The position numbers were made by a program, and so were the translations under genes. From Defluviitaleaceae bacterium (GTDB lineage: Bacteria; Bacillota; Clostridia; Lachnospirales; WRAX01), in contig WRBK01000001.1 of assembly GCA_009784575.1 (NCBI GenBank), forward strand, positions 62,001-126,000: DNA of 64,000 nt, read 5' to 3'. The notes under the pieces are model-generated. The model was given only the letters and a program-made list of their open reading frames with translations. It was not told where the DNA came from and did not search any database. Positions 29,291 through 39,701 of the stretch are shown here, piece by piece. Every line of letters begins with the position of its first letter. Position 1 is the stretch's first letter.

Positions 29291-30529
29291 ATGAAGAAAA
29301 TCTCAGCGACGACTTTGGGTTGCAAGGTAAATCAATATGACACACAGGAGCTATTGACGAAACTTGCTTTAGCGGGATATGAAGTAACAAATTTTGCGGG
29401 CGAAGCTGTGGATATTCATATCGTAAATACTTGCTGCGTAACAAATACAGCGGCAAAAAAATCTCGCCAAGCTGTGCAACGCGCAAAAAAGCGCAGTGGC
29501 ATGGTGGTTGCCGTTGGTTGTGCTAGCCAAGCAACGCCCGAAAAATTCGAAGAAATTGGCGCAGATATTGTATTGGGAACATCTACGCGAGACAAATTGC
29601 TTGACCATCTAGGTATTGCGAATGAAGATGGCGAAGTCGAGGTCAACACAGGCGATAAAACTAGAGCATTCCTAAAAATACAAGATGGCTGTGATAATTT
29701 ATGCACATACTGCATTATCCCGCATGTTCGCGGGCTTTCACGGAGCTATCCTTTGGAAAATGTAATAGCAAAAGCAAAACATTATGCAAAAATAGGACAT
29801 AAAGAAATCGTGGTAGCGGGTATTTGTGTTGCCACTTATGGGAAAGATTTACTAGACTGTAATCTACTTACTGCTCTTAATGAAATTTGTAATATTGAGG
29901 GTATAGAAAGGGTGCGCCTATCATCTGTTGAACCTAATGTGATTACGAAGGACTTCTTGGATTTTGTATCTTCACAACCCAAACTCTGCGACCATTTTCA
30001 TCTATCTTTACAATCTGGAAATGATGAAATTTTGGCTGCTATGGGGCGAAAATACAGCACAGCACAATTTGCGGATGCTGTAGAACGGCTAAAAAAAATA
30101 ATGCCACATGTTAGCATAACAACAGATGTAATTGCTGGCTTTCCTAAAGAAACTAATGTGCAACACCAAAGCACCCTTGATTTTATCTCAGGGCTGGGCT
30201 TGGCAGATATGCATGTTTTCCCATACTCTGCTAAAGAAGGCACGGTTGCTGCAAAAATGACAGGTCAATTGCCTGCTTCTATCAAGAATACAAGGGCAAA
30301 AGAGTTGATAGAATTAGGCAAACAACAGAAAAATATTCATAATTTGAAATTTGCAGACTATATCATGCCTGTGCTGGTTGAAAGGCGTAACACGGCAGGC
30401 TTCTTTGAAGGCAAAACTACGAATTATCTTACAGTATATTTTGAAGCTGAAGATGACCTTTTGGGCAAGATTGTTGATATTAGATTGGGTGCATCTTTTG
30501 ATGGTGGTTTTTTTGGAGTGTTACAATAA
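29291..30529 (+). CDS. mtaB: tRNA t6A37 methylthiotransferase MtaB-like (radical SAM)
   Basis: TLGCKVNQYDTQELLTKL, QDGCDNLCTYCIIPHVRG, SLQSGNDEILAAMGRKY. Confidence 0.92.
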   Translation: MKKISATTLGCKVNQYDTQELLTKLALAGYEVTNFAGEAVDIHIVNTCCVTNTAAKKSRQAVQRAKKRSGMVVAVGCASQATPEKFEEIGADIVLGTSTRDKLLDHLGIANEDGEVEVNTGDKTRAFLKIQDGCDNLCTYCIIPHVRGLSRSYPLENVIAKAKHYAKIGHKEIVVAGICVATYGKDLLDCNLLTALNEICNIEGIERVRLSSVEPNVITKDFLDFVSSQPKLCDHFHLSLQSGNDEILAAMGRKYSTAQFADAVERLKKIMPHVSITTDVIAGFPKETNVQHQSTLDFISGLGLADMHVFPYSAKEGTVAAKMTGQLPASIKNTRAKELIELGKQQKNIHNLKFADYIMPVLVERRNTAGFFEGKTTNYLTVYFEAEDDLLGKIVDIRLGASFDGGFFGVLQ

Positions 30530-30633
30530 AGTTAAAATTGTGTTGCAAATATTGCAAAATTGTTTAGAATGTTTTATGATATAGTTAGATAAATGTTAGT
30601 TGTTGGAATTATGCTTATGCGTGGAGGTTATTG

Positions 30634-30912
30634 ATGAAACCACTGGATATTTCTAAAAATCTGTCACAAACACAGAAGATTAGCATTATAGGCAAGGTGG
30701 GTGGGCTTTCTGCCCGCGATATTTTGCTTGAGGTAAACATGGCTCTTTTGGAAAAGGGATATGACCCTGTGATACAGATGATTGGCTACATCCTTTCGGG
30801 TGACCCCACCTACATCACTGCGCACAAAAGTGCTAGGAGCTTGATAGGTCGCCTAGAGCGTGATGAGCTTCTCGAGGAAATTATTAAATACTATCTGGAG
30901 AATAATGTGTAA
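30634..30912 (+). CDS. IreB family regulatory phosphoprotein
   Basis: Short protein with GYDPVIQMIGYILSGDPTYITAHKSARSLIGRLERDELLEEII; upstream of ruvX. Confidence 0.92.
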   Translation: MKPLDISKNLSQTQKISIIGKVGGLSARDILLEVNMALLEKGYDPVIQMIGYILSGDPTYITAHKSARSLIGRLERDELLEEIIKYYLENNV

Positions 30913-31718
30913 TGAGAACTTTAGGGATAGATTATGGTGATGCGCGTATCGGCGTAGCAATTTCTGATCCTTTGGGCTGGACTTCACGGGGACTAGCAAC
31001 CATTTCGCGCAAAAACCCTATTGACCTATCGTCAAGCATTTCAGAAATTACGAAAATTGTAAAAGAAAATCTTGTTGATACCATTGTGCTTGGATATCCT
31101 AAAAATATGGATAATACTGAGGGTGACAATTGCAAAAAGGTAAAAGCATTCAAGAAGAAATTAGAAATAGCTCTGCCGCTGATTGCCATTGTGTTATTTG
31201 ACGAAAGATTATCGACCTCAAGGGCTAGGCAGATTTTTAATGAAATTGATTTGACTGGGATTAGGCGTAAAGAAAACATAGATAATCTGGCGGCTTCTGT
31301 AATTCTGCAAGATTACTTAGACCTAAAGACAAGACAATCACGAACTATCGAAATTTCGCGTTATTCTACGAAAAGATGCGGGAAAAAAGAGGAGAAAAAA
31401 ATGGATTTAGACAAAAATTTTGATGAAGATTTCGGCATGGAATTTGATGAGGAACTGGAAACTATTATAATGACTGATGAAGACGGCAATGAGGTCGAAT
31501 TCATGATTATTGACGAATTTATGCATAATATGATCAATTACCTTATTATGGTAAAAGCAGAGGATGCTGATGAAGATGAAGCAGAAGCTGCTATCTTTAA
31601 GCAAGTTTCAGCTGGAGAAGAGGAATTTATTTACGAAGAAATTAATGAGGAAGAATACAATAGCTTGGAAGATATGTTAAAAGTGCGTATGGCAGAGTTT
31701 GACATTGATATTCAGTAG
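30912..31718 (+). CDS. ruvX: RuvX (YqgF Holliday junction resolvase-like) in-frame with DUF1292 domain
   Basis: MRTLGIDYGDARIGVAISDPLGWTSRG; FDERLSTSRARQ; continues into TIIMTDEDGNEVEFMIIDEF... DUF1292; internal GAGGAG + ATG at 31401. Confidence 0.88.
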   Translation: MRTLGIDYGDARIGVAISDPLGWTSRGLATISRKNPIDLSSSISEITKIVKENLVDTIVLGYPKNMDNTEGDNCKKVKAFKKKLEIALPLIAIVLFDERLSTSRARQIFNEIDLTGIRRKENIDNLAASVILQDYLDLKTRQSRTIEISRYSTKRCGKKEEKKMDLDKNFDEDFGMEFDEELETIIMTDEDGNEVEFMIIDEFMHNMINYLIMVKAEDADEDEAEAAIFKQVSAGEEEFIYEEINEEEYNSLEDMLKVRMAEFDIDIQ

Positions 31719-31765
31719 TATTTTGATGTTTATGGACGTTTAAGTTAAGCGACTATTAAAACAGA

Positions 31766-33454
31766 ATGGAGAGTGAGATTTTTTTGGCTTCAAAAAAGAA
31801 TAATAAGTTGAGGGTTTTTTCCTTGGGCGGACTGCAAGAAATTGGAAAAAACATCACTGTGTTTGAATATGGTCAAGATATCATTGTGGTGGACTGCGGC
31901 ATTGCCTTTCCTGCTGATGATATGTTGGGCATAGACCTTGTTATACCCGATTTTTCTTATCTTGTAAATAACAAGAAGAGGATACGGGCTGTTGTTGTGA
32001 CACACGGGCATGAAGACCATATTGGCAGCCTGCCGTATCTTTTGCGTGATATACAATGCCCAATTTATGCTACGCGCCTAACATTAGGACTTTTGGATAT
32101 AAAATTTAAAGAACATCGCCTAGATAAGGTAGAAACGATTTGTGTAGAGGCGGGACAGACTGTTAAGATTGGTGGTTTTTCTGTAGAATTTATTGCTGTT
32201 ACACATAGCATAGCTGATTCTGTGGGTCTTGCCATAAAGACACCTACTGCTACTGTTGTACACACTGGCGATTTTAAAATAGACCATACACCCGTTAATG
32301 GTGAACATATAGATCTGCAACGTTTTGCTGAGCTTGGCAAAGCTGGTGTAGATTTGTTTTTATGTGATTCTACAAACGTAGAAGTGCCTGGTTATACTAT
32401 GAGCGAACGTAGCGTGGGTGCTATTTTTGACCAGATTTTTGATAATTGTGCTAATAATAGAATATTGGTCGCAACATTTTCTTCAAACATTCATCGCATA
32501 CAGCAGATTATTAATTCTGCTGTTAAGCATAAACGTAAAGTAGCAGTGATAGGGCGTAGCATGGTAAACACTGTTGGCATTGCGCAGGAGTTAGGTTATC
32601 TGACTGTCCCGAAGCGTGTGATGATAGAACCATCGGAAATAAATAATTTCCAAGATAATCAAATAACCATCATAACGACAGGTTCACAAGGTGAAACTAT
32701 GAGCGCACTATCGCGCATGGCTTTATCTGGACACAAACAGGTAGCTATAAAACCTGGTGATAAAGTGATAATTTCGGCATCCTCTATACCAGGTAATGAA
32801 CGTGCCATAGGCAAGGTTGTGGACGAACTGTTCAAAAAAGGCGCGGATGTTGTATATGAAGATTTGATGAATGTGCATGTATCTGGGCACGCAAAGCGCG
32901 AAGAGCTAAAAATTATGCATTCCCTTGTAAAGCCAAAGCATTTCATGCCTGTACATGGCGAGTATCGTCACCTAAAAATGCATAAAGAGCTGGCTGTGGA
33001 AATGGGAATGAATAAAGAAAATTGCTTTGTTATGGGTCTTGGTGAAGTGCTTGAGGTAAGCAAGCAAAGTGCAAAGCTTAATGGTAATGTGCAAAGCGGT
33101 CAGATATTTGTAGATGGCCTTGGTGTTGGCGATGTAGGCAATATTGTATTGCGCGACCGCCGCCATCTATCGCAAGATGGCTTGATTGTGGTTGTTGTGA
33201 CATATGAAGCGGCTACTGGAGAAATGCTTTCTGGTCCTGACATTATTTCGCGTGGTTTTGTGTATGTACGCGAAAGTGAAGAGTTGATTGACGAAGCACG
33301 CGAGATTGTTAAAAAGTCTTTCTATAAATGCGAGCGCGAAAATAAATATGACTGGCTGAGAATAAAAAATGCGATACGTGACGAGCTACGCGACTATATG
33401 TGGAATAAAACTAAGCGTAGCCCTATGATATTGCCTGTTATTGTAGAAATCTAA
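31766..33454 (+). CDS. rnjA: Ribonuclease J
   Basis: FSLGGLQEIGKNITVFEYGQDIIVVDCGIAFP, THGHEDHIGSLPYLL, MPVHGEYRHLKMH. Confidence 0.97.
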   Translation: MESEIFLASKKNNKLRVFSLGGLQEIGKNITVFEYGQDIIVVDCGIAFPADDMLGIDLVIPDFSYLVNNKKRIRAVVVTHGHEDHIGSLPYLLRDIQCPIYATRLTLGLLDIKFKEHRLDKVETICVEAGQTVKIGGFSVEFIAVTHSIADSVGLAIKTPTATVVHTGDFKIDHTPVNGEHIDLQRFAELGKAGVDLFLCDSTNVEVPGYTMSERSVGAIFDQIFDNCANNRILVATFSSNIHRIQQIINSAVKHKRKVAVIGRSMVNTVGIAQELGYLTVPKRVMIEPSEINNFQDNQITIITTGSQGETMSALSRMALSGHKQVAIKPGDKVIISASSIPGNERAIGKVVDELFKKGADVVYEDLMNVHVSGHAKREELKIMHSLVKPKHFMPVHGEYRHLKMHKELAVEMGMNKENCFVMGLGEVLEVSKQSAKLNGNVQSGQIFVDGLGVGDVGNIVLRDRRHLSQDGLIVVVVTYEAATGEMLSGPDIISRGFVYVRESEELIDEAREIVKKSFYKCERENKYDWLRIKNAIRDELRDYMWNKTKRSPMILPVIVEI

Positions 33455-33470
33455 AGCGTGGGGTGGTTTC

Positions 33471-34610
33471 ATGCTAAAAAAGGTACTTAATGTTGTAAAT
33501 TATATATTTGGTAGCCTCTTCAATCTTGCGGTGGCTGTGGCTCTTGTTATTGGTGCATACACCGTCACAATTTGGGCATTTGATTTTGGTCAAGGTGTTT
33601 TTGGAGAAGATAATTACGAATATCGTGAGCTAGAATATGTAACGGTAGAAATACCTGAGGATGCTAGTGGCATGGACATTGCGCGGATTTTGCGCGAACA
33701 TGAGCTTATTGGTAATGAATGGATGTTTCATCTCAATGCCGTGTTAAACGGTTCTGCCAATCACTTTTTGCGCGGCATGACATTTGAGCTTAACACAGGC
33801 ATGAACGATTCTATGATTATGCATACATTACAGCGCATACCAGAAGGATTGCAAGCTGATGGCACACGCATATCCATTATGGAGGGGCTTACAAATTGGC
33901 AAATAGCGGATTTGGCAGCAACCCTTGGACACTTTACAGCCCAAGAGTTTTTGTACGAATTAGAAGAAGGGTCTTTTACCAATTTTTTCTTGCGTGATAT
34001 AGAGGATAGACCAAATCGCTTGGAAGGTTTTTTGTTCCCAGACACATATTATCTTCCACAAAACCCAACACCACGAGACTTGATAGTGAGAATGCTAGCG
34101 CAATTTGGTGAGATTTTTACGGGCGAAATGCTAGCCAGAATAGATGAGTTGTCTGAAGCTTTTGGCATGGAGCTAACCATTGAAGATATAGTTATAATAG
34201 CATCCATAGTGGAGCGCGAAGCTGTTGTGCAAAGCGACCGACCGATGGTTGCCGCGATGATTTACAATAGGCTTGCCGCAGGTATGCCGCTGGAGATGGT
34301 TACGACGGTGGTGTATGCCACTAATACACGTATGGATATGCTAACTGCCGCTGATTTCCAAGTAAACTCACCATACAATACATTTAACAGACATGGCCTG
34401 CCTATAGGGCCCATATCTAATCCTGGTTTTAATGCGATTAATGCTACATTGTATCCTGCTAATGTAGATTATTTGTTTAAAGTGATAAACGACTATGAAA
34501 CCCGCAGCTATTATTTTACAGCGAGCCATGAAGACTATATTGCGGCACAAGAAAGATATCGCTCTGATAATATTGAAGAAATAGATGGCGACGAAGATGG
34601 CGATGAATAG
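33471..34610 (+). CDS. mltG: Endolytic transglycosylase MltG
   Basis: RLEGFLFPDTYYLP, IASIVEREAVVQSDRPMVAAMIYNRLAAGMPLEM, SPYNTFNRHGLPIGPISNPG. Confidence 0.95.
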   Translation: MLKKVLNVVNYIFGSLFNLAVAVALVIGAYTVTIWAFDFGQGVFGEDNYEYRELEYVTVEIPEDASGMDIARILREHELIGNEWMFHLNAVLNGSANHFLRGMTFELNTGMNDSMIMHTLQRIPEGLQADGTRISIMEGLTNWQIADLAATLGHFTAQEFLYELEEGSFTNFFLRDIEDRPNRLEGFLFPDTYYLPQNPTPRDLIVRMLAQFGEIFTGEMLARIDELSEAFGMELTIEDIVIIASIVEREAVVQSDRPMVAAMIYNRLAAGMPLEMVTTVVYATNTRMDMLTAADFQVNSPYNTFNRHGLPIGPISNPGFNAINATLYPANVDYLFKVINDYETRSYYFTASHEDYIAAQERYRSDNIEEIDGDEDGDE

Positions 34611-35265
34611 GGTTAAGTTTGGTGATAATAGGCTAGCGGATTATATAAATAGCCTTTCGCCCCTGATGGCTGACAGGTTAGGTGAATTTCAGCAAAGTGC
34701 ATACAATGAAGGCTTGCCCATAATAAAGCGAGATGTTGCTAACTTTCTGGCAACTATGATAGTGACCAAACAGCCGAGAAATATCCTAGAAATTGGATGT
34801 GCTGTTGGCTTTTCTTCGGCGTTATTTGCAAAATTCATGCCTGAGGATGGCAAAATTACTACCATTGACCGCTATGAATATATGATAAAACGTGCCAAGC
34901 AAAACTTTGATTTGCTTGGCATTGCGGATAAAATCAGTATTATTGAGCAATGTGCATCTTTGGTACTACCAAGATTGACCAGCGAAGATGCGAAGTTTGA
35001 CTTTATTTTTATGGACTGCGGAAAAGGGCAATATTTACACTTTTTGCCATATTGCTTGCAAATGTTAAAAAGTGGCGGGCTTTTTGTTACAGATGATGTT
35101 TTGCAAAATGGCGATGTCGCGCTAGAGTTTGCCGAAATTACAAAAAGGCAACGCACTACATATAAAAATATGCGTGAATTTTTGGCGACTTCGACCTCTT
35201 TAGAAGGCTTTGTGTCCAGCATTTTACCTATTGGTGATGGTTTGTTGATTATTGCAAGGGAGTGA
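34603..35265 (+). CDS. O-methyltransferase
   Basis: NILEIGCAVGFSSALFAKFMPEDGKITTIDRYEYM; MTase 3 family; overlaps mltG 3' end. Confidence 0.9.
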   Translation: MNRVKFGDNRLADYINSLSPLMADRLGEFQQSAYNEGLPIIKRDVANFLATMIVTKQPRNILEIGCAVGFSSALFAKFMPEDGKITTIDRYEYMIKRAKQNFDLLGIADKISIIEQCASLVLPRLTSEDAKFDFIFMDCGKGQYLHFLPYCLQMLKSGGLFVTDDVLQNGDVALEFAEITKRQRTTYKNMREFLATSTSLEGFVSSILPIGDGLLIIARE

Positions 35266-36500
35266 AGCATGTGCAAAAAGTTGAATTATTAGCACCAGCG
35301 GGGGATTTCGAGAGACTACAGGTGGCTGTAGCTTTTGGTGCTGATGCCGTATATATGGGCGGCACAGCTCTTGGACTACGCGCTGCCGCTAGAAATTTTA
35401 ATAATGAACAAATGAAAATAGCTATAAAATACGCTCATGCACGCGGCGTTAAAGTGTATATCACCGCAAATATATTCGCTCACAACTCTGACCTAGATGA
35501 CATGGCGGACTATTTTAAAGAGGTGCAAGAAATGGGTGCAGATGCGCTTATTATAAGTGACCCTGGTGTTTTTGCGATAGCGTGTCAAGCTGTGCCTGAA
35601 ATGGAAATACATATTAGTACACAAGCAAATGTTACCAACTATAGCACTGCGCTGTTTTGGGCTGACTTAGGCGCTTCTCGCGTTATTTTGGCTCGTGAGC
35701 TTTCACTAAAAGAAATTAGTGCAATCCATGAGAGGGTCGATGGCAAAATTGAGCTGGAAACCTTTGTGCATGGTGCGGTTTGCATGGCATATAGTGGGCG
35801 TTGCTTCCTTTCGGCATACATGAACAATCGTGATGCTAACAAAGGTGCTTGCGCCAATAATTGCCGATTCAATTACGCTCTTGTGGAAGAACATCGCCCA
35901 GGTGTATATTTTCCCATAGAAGAGACTGATGGGCGCGGTACACATATACTTAGCTCAAAAGATTTATGCATGATTGCATACTTGCCAGAAATGCTGACAG
36001 CGGGCGTTACCAGCCTTAAAATTGAGGGTCGAATGAAAACCCCTCATTATGTCGCGGCGGTGACTTCGGCTTATCGAGCCGCCATTGATGATTATTACAC
36101 TGATATTGAACTTTACAAGTCAAGCATCCCGCGATATATGTCAGAGATTAATAAATCTGCCAATCGTGAATTTTCCACAGGATTCTACCTAGGGAGACCA
36201 GATAGTGATGCGCAGGTATTTGATGGCGTGCATAGCAAAACTTATGATTTTGTTGGGGTTGTGCAGGATTATGATACCCAAAGTGGCATTGCCACCATAG
36301 AGCAACGTAATAAATTTGTAATAGGTGACAAGGTGGAGTTTTTAAGGGCTGGTGCTAGTAATTTTGTGCAAGAAATTGTAGAAATACATGATATTGACGG
36401 CAATAAGGTTGAAGCTGCACCACACGCCCAACAATTGCTAAAAATAAAAACAATGCAACCTGTTTCTGTTTTTGATATTATGCGGGTAAAAATGTTATGA
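35262..36500 (+). CDS. Peptidase U32 family protein
   Basis: VELLAPAGDFERLQVAVAFGADAVYMGG, FVHGAVCMAYSGRCFLSAYMNNRDANKGACANNCR. Confidence 0.95.
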   Translation: MKHVQKVELLAPAGDFERLQVAVAFGADAVYMGGTALGLRAAARNFNNEQMKIAIKYAHARGVKVYITANIFAHNSDLDDMADYFKEVQEMGADALIISDPGVFAIACQAVPEMEIHISTQANVTNYSTALFWADLGASRVILARELSLKEISAIHERVDGKIELETFVHGAVCMAYSGRCFLSAYMNNRDANKGACANNCRFNYALVEEHRPGVYFPIEETDGRGTHILSSKDLCMIAYLPEMLTAGVTSLKIEGRMKTPHYVAAVTSAYRAAIDDYYTDIELYKSSIPRYMSEINKSANREFSTGFYLGRPDSDAQVFDGVHSKTYDFVGVVQDYDTQSGIATIEQRNKFVIGDKVEFLRAGASNFVQEIVEIHDIDGNKVEAAPHAQQLLKIKTMQPVSVFDIMRVKML

Positions 36501-36892
36501 TTTATGGAATAGGCACTGATATTATCGAAATATCGCGTATTGCTAGAGCAACCAAAGGCAAAGCGTTTTTGGCGAAATGCTTCACCGAAGCGGAAATGCA
36601 GAGATGCAATAATGCAGGTGTTACTGCTGCTGAAAACTTTGCGGGTTATTTCGCTGCGAAAGAAGCGGTGGCAAAGGCTCTTGGGACAGGCTTTCGCGGC
36701 TTTGTTCCGCGCGACATAGAAATCCATCATGATGATTTAGGAAAACCCATTGCTGTGCTCGCTGACCACATACAGTCGCCTAATAATGCCATTATACACA
36801 TAAGCATTTCTCATGGCAAAGAACACGCCACGGCCATAGCTGTAATAGAGGTGATATCATGCGTAAACGACCCGAAAATATCAGGGGAATAA
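36497..36892 (+). CDS. acpS: Holo-[acyl-carrier-protein] synthase
   Basis: MIYGIGTDIIEISRIARA, FAAKEAVAKALGTGFRG. Confidence 0.96.
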   Translation: MIYGIGTDIIEISRIARATKGKAFLAKCFTEAEMQRCNNAGVTAAENFAGYFAAKEAVAKALGTGFRGFVPRDIEIHHDDLGKPIAVLADHIQSPNNAIIHISISHGKEHATAIAVIEVISCVNDPKISGE

Positions 36893-38622
36893 GGCGAGAT
36901 GCGCATGTATCCAGAGGGAGAAGGTCTTCTGGTGCAAGTGCAAGCCAATCTCATAGAAGATTACCCAAAAGAAGGCTTCGCATAGAGGCTTTTTTTGCCT
37001 TTATCTTTGTTCTTATAATTTTTTACATAATTGGATATTTTTACACAAATATGCGCCGCCCAGAAATATCACAAATGCGCGTTGAGATGGGTGTTTTGGC
37101 ATATCCAGAGACTTTTAGCGGCATCATTATCCGTGATGAGGTGGTATATTTTGCTAATGAATCTGGAGCGTTGCTGTTTCATGTAGAAAATCATGAAAGG
37201 GTGCGTGCAGGGCATGTTGTGGCAAGCATACAAGATGCTGGACAGGTAGCGACATACCGTGAAAACCTTGCAACCATAGACCAAGATGCTGTGAATATGC
37301 TACGACAGCGCACTGGTGTTGCCATCAATGAGGAAGAGATTGCACGGCGAAATCGCGCTATAATGGAGTATATCGACAGCTTGGCTTTTGGCATAACATC
37401 AGGTAGCATAGATGGGATTTTTGCGTTAGGCGATACGGTACGCGTAAGTATGCAAAACCGCAACATGCTCTATTTTACAGATGAAATAGCCATGATTGAT
37501 TATGCATCTGCCAGGGCGCGTGCTTTAGCTGGTTTGGGTGGGGCTATTAGCGATGTACGAGCCACATCTGCTGGCATCTTTTCCAATACAATTGATGGGC
37601 TGGAAGCTGAACTGAGCATTGCCAATATGGCAAATATACCCAGAGAGCTGACTGCTGCAATCGAACCTCTAACCACATTCTACAGACCCGAGGTGACATC
37701 TGGTGATGCGCTATTTCGGATTGTGCGCTCCAATGATTGGTATATAGCTGCATATATTAGTAATGATTATGCCGCAAACTGGGGTACAAATACGACTGTT
37801 ACATTATTTATAGAAGAAGGCACTTCTGTTATGCCCCTAGCGGTGCAGGTGCATAGCCTAAGCGATGTAGGTCATGGAGAAGCATACGCAATCTTCCGCA
37901 CAAACAATGACTTAATGCACTTTATAGACCGTAGAAATGTCACATTTCGCTTGTCACGCGATGCACAGGAGGGTTTTAAAATTCCACATACTGCCATCGT
38001 GGAGCGTAGTCGTTTCCCTGTTCCTGCGGACTTCACCTTTGTTACCAATAATGTGCGCGCTGTCAACTTAATGACAGGTACAGGCAATGCAAACATAACT
38101 GAATCGGTGACGGGTAGTTTTAGTGCTGATGGCGAGAGATTTTTCATAATGGCTGATAGCGGCAGACTGCGTGTAGGCGATACGCTGATACGGAATCAAG
38201 AGCTATTGCAACTAGAAGAATATATGAGCGAAATCCCTGCTCGATTTGTTTTTGATGCTGAAGGCGGATGGGCAGTAAGTTTGATGATGGTAGATAATGT
38301 GATTGTTACACAACGCGTGTCTGGCAACTTTAACTCCAGTGGGAGCGTGTTTTTGTTAGCAGAAAATAGCAATAGCTTGAGGTCTGGGGATATCTTGGTT
38401 ATAGAGGAAGCACATTTTCGCTTAGAAGTCGTAGATACCGTAAAAGGCGTTTTTGTGACAAATATTGGGGCAACGCAGTTCAGAGAAGTGTCCCTAGAAG
38501 GTTTTTTTGACGAAAATGCAGATTATATTATTCTTGACCCTGCACGAAACCCAAATTTACGCCTTTTCGACAGAATAGCGGCAGATGCACGCGCGGTTTC
38601 TGATAGACTATTGTTACATTAG
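36859..38622 (+). CDS. HlyD-like periplasmic adaptor family protein
   Basis: Basic N-terminus, TM, HVENHERVRAGHVVASI biotinyl-lipoyl-like motif; C-terminal NIGATQFREVSLEG. Confidence 0.8.
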   Translation: MRKRPENIRGIRRDAHVSRGRRSSGASASQSHRRLPKRRLRIEAFFAFIFVLIIFYIIGYFYTNMRRPEISQMRVEMGVLAYPETFSGIIIRDEVVYFANESGALLFHVENHERVRAGHVVASIQDAGQVATYRENLATIDQDAVNMLRQRTGVAINEEEIARRNRAIMEYIDSLAFGITSGSIDGIFALGDTVRVSMQNRNMLYFTDEIAMIDYASARARALAGLGGAISDVRATSAGIFSNTIDGLEAELSIANMANIPRELTAAIEPLTTFYRPEVTSGDALFRIVRSNDWYIAAYISNDYAANWGTNTTVTLFIEEGTSVMPLAVQVHSLSDVGHGEAYAIFRTNNDLMHFIDRRNVTFRLSRDAQEGFKIPHTAIVERSRFPVPADFTFVTNNVRAVNLMTGTGNANITESVTGSFSADGERFFIMADSGRLRVGDTLIRNQELLQLEEYMSEIPARFVFDAEGGWAVSLMMVDNVIVTQRVSGNFNSSGSVFLLAENSNSLRSGDILVIEEAHFRLEVVDTVKGVFVTNIGATQFREVSLEGFFDENADYIILDPARNPNLRLFDRIAADARAVSDRLLLH

Positions 38623-38708
38623 TCGTAAAAAGATGTAGATTTCATGATTCCTTGTGCATTTTGACGAGATAAAAATATGGCAATTTTCATATAATGACAA
38701 AAAAATTG

Positions 38709-38737
38709 TTGACAAACCTTTGGAAAACGTGCATAAT
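38709..38737 (+). promoter_or_regulatory. Putative sigma-A promoter TTGACA-17-CATAAT upstream of sepF
   Basis: TTGACA (38709-38714), 17-nt spacer, CATAAT (38732-38737). Confidence 0.7.
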
Positions 38738-38801
38738 AGTAGTCTAACCTGACTCTATATATTGTTTACACATGACAAGAGGCTTTTCAAGGAGGAAAAC
38801 C

Positions 38802-39392
38802 ATGAGCATATTAAATTCTTTAAGAAACCTCGTCTCGCAAAGAGGATATGACGACGACGATTATTTATTCGAAGATGAGTTTGATAACGAAGATGATGAT
38901 AGGTACATACCGAACGGACGATATGAAGAAGAGCCAATTCCTAGAGCTGGCGCACGTCGTAGCTCTTCGCGTGATAATGAACGCTCCCGCAATTCGGAGT
39001 TCACAAAGCGTGTAGAAACCCCTGAAAGAGGCAGCCGCGCTAGTAGCCAAAAATATACCGAAAAAGAAAAGGATGTCTTTGCTATACATCCTGTTTCTGA
39101 ACTGGATATCATTGTTTCTGAGCCTTTGGTATTTGAAGACGGGCCTGCTATTTGCGATTTGCTAAAGCAACGTAAGCCTGTTATTGTGAACATGGGTAGC
39201 GTGGGTGTTCGTGAGGCTCAACGCATTATGGACTTTTTGGCGGGAGCAATCTATTCTGTGAATGGTGACCTTCATGTAATAACAGACCGCATATACATTG
39301 CCACCCCTGAGAATGTTTCGGTTTCTGACCAGACGAAAGAGCAACTAAAGCAACATGGTATTTTCTCTAACTTCTTTGGCTCGCGTCAATAA
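38802..39392 (+). CDS. sepF: Cell division protein SepF
   Basis: C-terminal DUF552: ICDLLKQRKPVIVNMGSVGVREAQRIMDFLAGAIYSVNGDLHVITDRIYIATPENV. Confidence 0.95.
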   Translation: MSILNSLRNLVSQRGYDDDDYLFEDEFDNEDDDRYIPNGRYEEEPIPRAGARRSSSRDNERSRNSEFTKRVETPERGSRASSQKYTEKEKDVFAIHPVSELDIIVSEPLVFEDGPAICDLLKQRKPVIVNMGSVGVREAQRIMDFLAGAIYSVNGDLHVITDRIYIATPENVSVSDQTKEQLKQHGIFSNFFGSRQ

Positions 39393-39409
39393 ACGGAGGT
39401 TTTGTTTTC

Positions 39410-39700
39410 GTGAATCTTATAGTTGCTGATGCTGTTGTCATAATAGGAAACCTACTCATAGCTCTGCTGTTTCTTAGGGCTATAATGTCGTGGATGCCTT
39501 TTAATCCAAGCGGTATTGGTGGCACAGTTTATAGAATACTCTCTGCTATCACAGAACCATTGATATCGCCAGTAAGGCGTCTGGTACAGCGTTCTCCAAT
39601 AAGTGGGTCAGGCATGTTAATTGATTTTTCGCCCATGTTGGTTATGCTTGCGATTTTTCTTTTAACCCCTATAATTACAGACCTTTTGCGTAATATGTAA
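39410..39700 (+). CDS. YggT family membrane protein
   Basis: LLFLRAIMSWMPFNPSGIGGTVYRILSAITEPLISPVRRL. Confidence 0.93.
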   Translation: MNLIVADAVVIIGNLLIALLFLRAIMSWMPFNPSGIGGTVYRILSAITEPLISPVRRLVQRSPISGSGMLIDFSPMLVMLAIFLLTPIITDLLRNM

Positions 39701-39701
39701 T

